Assembly (NCBI GenBank): GCA_023458595.1
Contig: JAEWYT010000195.1
Location: forward strand, 51,850-115,849
Origin: Pseudomonadota bacterium
GTDB lineage: Bacteria; Pseudomonadota; Alphaproteobacteria; Rhizobiales; Tepidamorphaceae
Reading direction: 5' to 3'
DNA: 64,000 nucleotides
The position numbers and the translations under genes were made by a program. This document shows positions 61,531-64,000 of this stretch, piece by piece (the stretch's first letter is position 1; every line of letters starts with the position of its first letter). The notes below the pieces were generated by a model. The model was not told where the DNA came from. It searched no databases and saw only the letters and a program-made list of their open reading frames with translations.

Positions 61531-61555
61531 GGACCGACGAGAAGGGTCCCTTTTT
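61531..61555 (+). terminator. Possible terminator after the hybrid kinase
   Basis: GGACC (61531-61535) can pair with GGTCC (61545-61549), followed by C and five Ts. The stem has only 5 pairs. Confidence 0.45.
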
Positions 61556-61618
61556 CGCCGCGCGTGATGGTAAACTGTTCGTTAATGGCCTAGATCCGGA
61601 GCGAGACAGGACGCACGG

Positions 61619-62227
61619 ATGTCGGAAGAGAAGATCATCGAGGACGTACCCGAGCCGCACAAGCGCGAGAGCCGGCTGCGGGAGGCGCTCAACCGCGCGC
61701 GCCAGCAGGAGGCGGAGCGCTCCGACGTCATCGTCGACCTGCGCGAGGCCGAGCTCGCGCGGCTGGAACTGCTGCAGGACGCCCTGAGCGAGGTCTTCGA
61801 GGACATCCCAGAAGGCACCGACCTGCTCGAATGCGCGCTCGTCCCCAGCACCCCGCCGCGACTGTGGGTCGACGTGCTCGGTCACGTCGTGATGGGACGC
61901 GACAAGCGCACCTACCGGTTCCTGAAGGATACCCGCCACGGCCGCCAGACCGTTCTGGAGACGACCAGTCTCGACGAGATGGTCGGGCGCGTGACCGACT
62001 ACGTGGCGCACCGGCTGCTCGAGCGCGAACGGGCGCTCGAAACCGACGCGCAGGGCAGGGCCGTGGTCTCGCTGGCCGACGCCGGGGCGGAGGCGGACGG
62101 AACGCCGCAGCCGCCTGCCCGCCGATCGGGCGCCGTGTGGGGCTCGATGATCCTCGCGTTTCTCGTCGGGGCGCTTGCCGGCGCCGCCGGGTTGTTCGTG
62201 GCCGGCGTGCTGCTCACGATGAACTGA
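61619..62227 (+). CDS. Hypothetical C-terminally anchored protein
   Basis: A 202-residue protein that I do not recognise. An acidic and basic helical N-terminus (ESRLREALNRARQQEAERSD, then LLQDALSEVFEDIP) is likely a coiled coil. The middle contains LWVDVLGHVVMGRDKRTYRF and TSLDEMVGRVTDYVAHRLLE, a compact alpha/beta stretch. A polar linker leads to one C-terminal membrane helix, MILAFLVGALAGAAGLFVAG. A cytoplasmic protein tethered to the inner membrane is the simplest reading. Coding support comes from GC codon use and a clean start at 61619. Its last 14 bases overlap the convergent phosphoesterase gene. Confidence 0.75.
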   Translation: MSEEKIIEDVPEPHKRESRLREALNRARQQEAERSDVIVDLREAELARLELLQDALSEVFEDIPEGTDLLECALVPSTPPRLWVDVLGHVVMGRDKRTYRFLKDTRHGRQTVLETTSLDEMVGRVTDYVAHRLLERERALETDAQGRAVVSLADAGAEADGTPQPPARRSGAVWGSMILAFLVGALAGAAGLFVAGVLLTMN

Positions 62228-63140
62228 GGGGTCCGCCCGTCGCGCGGCCGTTCTCGAACAGAATTTCGTCGGCGATTTCCTGGAGTTCGCCGCCGCTGAA
62301 GCCGCGTCGGCGCATCCGGCACGTCCAGGCGCCGGATTCTCCCGCGATCTCGTAGAGATTGTATTGGGCCGCCGGCCGGGCGCCGTGCTCGAGCGCGGAG
62401 GCCGAGGAGACGCCGACGACCGGGACCGGTTCGCCGGGACCGTCGATCCAGTGCAGCGTCGAGCGGTGCTCGTGGCCGTGCAGGACGAGCTCGGCGCCGC
62501 ATTCGGCGAGCAGCGCGCGGAAGGCGCGGGCATCGGTCATGCGGCGATAGCGGTCGCCGTGGGAGCGGACCGGGGTGTGGTGGACCAGAACGACGCGGAA
62601 CCGGCCTTCGTCCTGCAGGCTCTTCAGGAGCGGACGCAGCCTGTCGATCTGCTGGCGGCCGATGCGGCCGGTCGCCATGAAGGGCGCCGTCGCGATCGCC
62701 GACGAGCAGCCGAGGATCGCCACCGGTCCGCGCCGGCGCAGGTAGGGGAAGCCGCCGTGCGCCGCGGTATCGGGATCGCCCGCCATGTACTCGCGCCAGG
62801 CCAGCGCCGTGCCCGGGATGGCGCGGCGGGTATAGGCGTCGTGATTGCCGGGGACGAGCGAGACGTAGTCCGGCGGGCCGAGGCCCTGCAGCCACAGCCG
62901 GCAGCTCTGCCATTCGGCGGGCGTCGAGACGATTGCGAGATCGCCCGTGACGGCTACGTGATCGGGGGCGTGGCGTTCGAGATCGCCCGTCAGGGCGTCT
63001 AGGACGTCGCGGCGATGGATCCGGTGACGGCTGCGCCGCCAGTTGATCCAGCCGAGTGCGCGCTTCGACACCAGCTCGCGGCGGAGCGGGGCGAAATCAG
63101 GGGGAACGTGCGGGTCGGAAAGATGGGCCAGCCGGAACAT
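62214..63140 (-). CDS. Calcineurin-like metallophosphoesterase
   Basis: A 308-residue phosphoesterase. All metal motifs are visible: LAHLSDPHVPPDF (D-x-H) at the start, HVAVTGDLAIVS (GD), VSLVPGNHDAYTRR (GNHD), VVLVHHTPVRSHGD and ELVLHGHEHRSTLHWI (GHxH). Relatives hydrolyse cyclic nucleotides or lipid-linked phosphates; the substrate cannot be deduced. No signal peptide is seen, so it is probably cytoplasmic. Confidence 0.9.
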   Translation of the reverse strand: MFRLAHLSDPHVPPDFAPLRRELVSKRALGWINWRRSRHRIHRRDVLDALTGDLERHAPDHVAVTGDLAIVSTPAEWQSCRLWLQGLGPPDYVSLVPGNHDAYTRRAIPGTALAWREYMAGDPDTAAHGGFPYLRRRGPVAILGCSSAIATAPFMATGRIGRQQIDRLRPLLKSLQDEGRFRVVLVHHTPVRSHGDRYRRMTDARAFRALLAECGAELVLHGHEHRSTLHWIDGPGEPVPVVGVSSASALEHGARPAAQYNLYEIAGESGAWTCRMRRRGFSGGELQEIADEILFENGRATGGPLSSS

Positions 63141-63187
63141 CGCCCGCGCGTTCTAGCCGCAGCGGGCGATATTGGCCAGACAACTCG

Positions 63188-63292
63188 TCAGTTGGACGAG
63201 AAGGTCATCAGCGTCGCGGCGATGCGCCCGTCGCGCATGTCGACCGCGGGGTGCCAATGGAAATTCCGGCGGCTGAAGAAGCGCCAAAACAT
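63188..63292 (-). CDS. Possible 34-residue protein
   Basis: A short frame starting MFWRFFSRRNFHWHPAVDMR and ending IAATLMTFSSN. It has a good ribosome site (GGAG, 7 bases before ATG 63292). The aromatic, basic N-terminus would associate with membranes. It fills part of the 359-base gap between the phosphoesterase and Nudix genes. There is no other support, so it may be spurious. The remaining bases (63293-63499) look like promoter DNA, with nothing else recognisable. Confidence 0.35.
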   Translation of the reverse strand: MFWRFFSRRNFHWHPAVDMRDGRIAATLMTFSSN

Positions 63293-63499
63293 GATGATCT
63301 CCACTAGGAAAGAAAAACGCGCCGTTTGGTGCGGCGCTTCGTTGCGTCGTTGATATAGATGTTGCGGTGCAGCACTCCAAGGGGAGGCGGAGCAGATCAG
63401 CTTTGCGTGCCGCGCATGACCGATTAACAAGGTACCAACGGACCGATCCGGTCCGCCGGCGGGCCCTTTCGAGGCAAAAGGGGCGAATTCGGGGGAATT

Positions 63500-63955
63500 A
63501 TGAGACGACTGCTGTCGCGCGCGATCCTGCGCCCCTGGTGGCTCCTGAGCCGCGGCCTGACGCTCGGCGTGCGCGCGGTCGTTGCCCGCGACGGAAAGGT
63601 GCTGCTCGTCCGCCATTCCTATCTGCCCGGCTGGTATCTGCCCGGCGGCGGGGTCGAGCGCGGCGAATCGATGCTCGATGCGCTGGCGCACGAGCTTCGC
63701 GACGAAGGCAATATCGTGCTCGAAGGGCCGCCGCGGCTGTTCGGAATCTACTTCAACGCGAGGGAGCACCGCGGCGATCACGTAATTTTGTTCGTCGCCG
63801 GCGAATGGCGTCAGGAAGGGGAATTCAAGCCGAACGCGGAAATCCTCGAAGCCCGCTTCTTTCCGCTGGATTCCCTTCCGGACGGGACGACTTCGGCAAC
63901 CCGGAGGCGGCTGGCGGAGGTCTTCCAGGGCGCTCCGCGCGACGAGCGTTGGTGA
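63500..63955 (+). CDS. Nudix hydrolase with variant Nudix box
   Basis: A 151-residue Nudix-fold protein. RAVVARDGKVLLVRHSYLPG and WYLPGGGVERGESMLDALAH are typical of the family. The box continues ELRDEGNIVLEG where the consensus is REUxEExGU: His replaces the first Arg and Asn replaces the late Gly, while the metal-binding Glu residues are kept. It probably hydrolyses a nucleoside diphosphate derivative. A basic N-terminal helix (MRRLLSRAILRPWWLLSRGL) precedes the domain and could touch the membrane. The ATG at 63500 lies after GGGGGAATT. Confidence 0.85.
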   Translation: MRRLLSRAILRPWWLLSRGLTLGVRAVVARDGKVLLVRHSYLPGWYLPGGGVERGESMLDALAHELRDEGNIVLEGPPRLFGIYFNAREHRGDHVILFVAGEWRQEGEFKPNAEILEARFFPLDSLPDGTTSATRRRLAEVFQGAPRDERW

Positions 63956-64000
63956 AGCTCGTCGCGCCGGCGCGGCCCTTCGCCCCCCGTAGCCCGCGCC

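Overview
This is a GC-rich stretch of chromosome from an alphaproteobacterium, most probably a Hyphomicrobiales (Rhizobiales) species. The evidence is the high-GC codon use, TRAP and ABC uptake systems, an R. palustris-like pim-type beta-oxidation operon, and an aerobic-type cob cluster. The window also carries dispersed palindromes whose translations read like VPDLIRDP or MAGLVPAIHV, which I recognise from rhizobial genomes. I saw no rRNA, tRNA, CRISPR array, phage or insertion sequence.

Region 1 (1-13.1 kb) is a catabolic cluster for an unidentified, probably aromatic or heterocyclic, acid. A left arm encodes a CaiB-type CoA-transferase and a short citrate-synthase-like (citryl-CoA lyase) enzyme. 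It is divergent from an IclR regulator, an amidohydrolase and a LigB/LigA-type extradiol dioxygenase pair. A converging operon encodes a TRAP transporter with an inserted cupin gene, a second IclR regulator and a HyuA/HyuB hydantoinase-type pair. Both main promoters have a TTGACG -35, a 17-base spacer and an IclR-like dyad just downstream.

Region 2 (13.2-25.2 kb) holds a TerC-family membrane protein, a 3-hydroxyisobutyrate-dehydrogenase-like enzyme, a frameshifted remnant of an enolase-superfamily gene and a third IclR regulator. This regulator is divergent from a beta-oxidation operon whose order matches pimFABCD: hydratase/dehydrogenase, CoA ligase, thiolase, two acyl-CoA dehydrogenases, then an SDR.

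Region 3 (25.3-34.2 kb) is mixed. It has pncB, a small hypothetical gene, an MltB-type lytic transglycosylase, an AT-rich gap, a secreted V8-like serine protease, a small exported carboxypeptidase-regulatory-like protein, and a three-gene ABC importer resembling the Fe3+/2-aminoethylphosphonate class.

Region 4 (34.2-58.1 kb) is an almost complete B12 locus: cobS, cobT, cobB, cobA, cbiD, cobM, cobE, cobL, cobK, cobJ, cobI, cobH, cobG, cobN, cobW, a DUF1636 gene, cobU(P), cobO, cobQ, cobD and cobC, then the cobalt transporter genes cbtB and cbtA. Two cobalamin riboswitches are visible, one before DUF1636-cobW-cobN-cobG-cobHIJ (minus strand) and one before cbtBA (plus strand). The most striking feature is cobG. 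It carries about 140 codons of palindromic-repeat DNA in frame and lacks the cysteine-rich C-terminal segment expected for its Fe-S/siroheme site. The 3' end of cobO is partly duplicated beyond a composite palindromic repeat, and a long inverted repeat precedes cobQ.

Region 5 (58.2-64 kb) holds a glycine-zipper exported protein, a YbaK-type deacylase, an orphan hybrid histidine kinase, an anchored hypothetical protein, a metallophosphoesterase, a possible 34-residue protein and a Nudix hydrolase.
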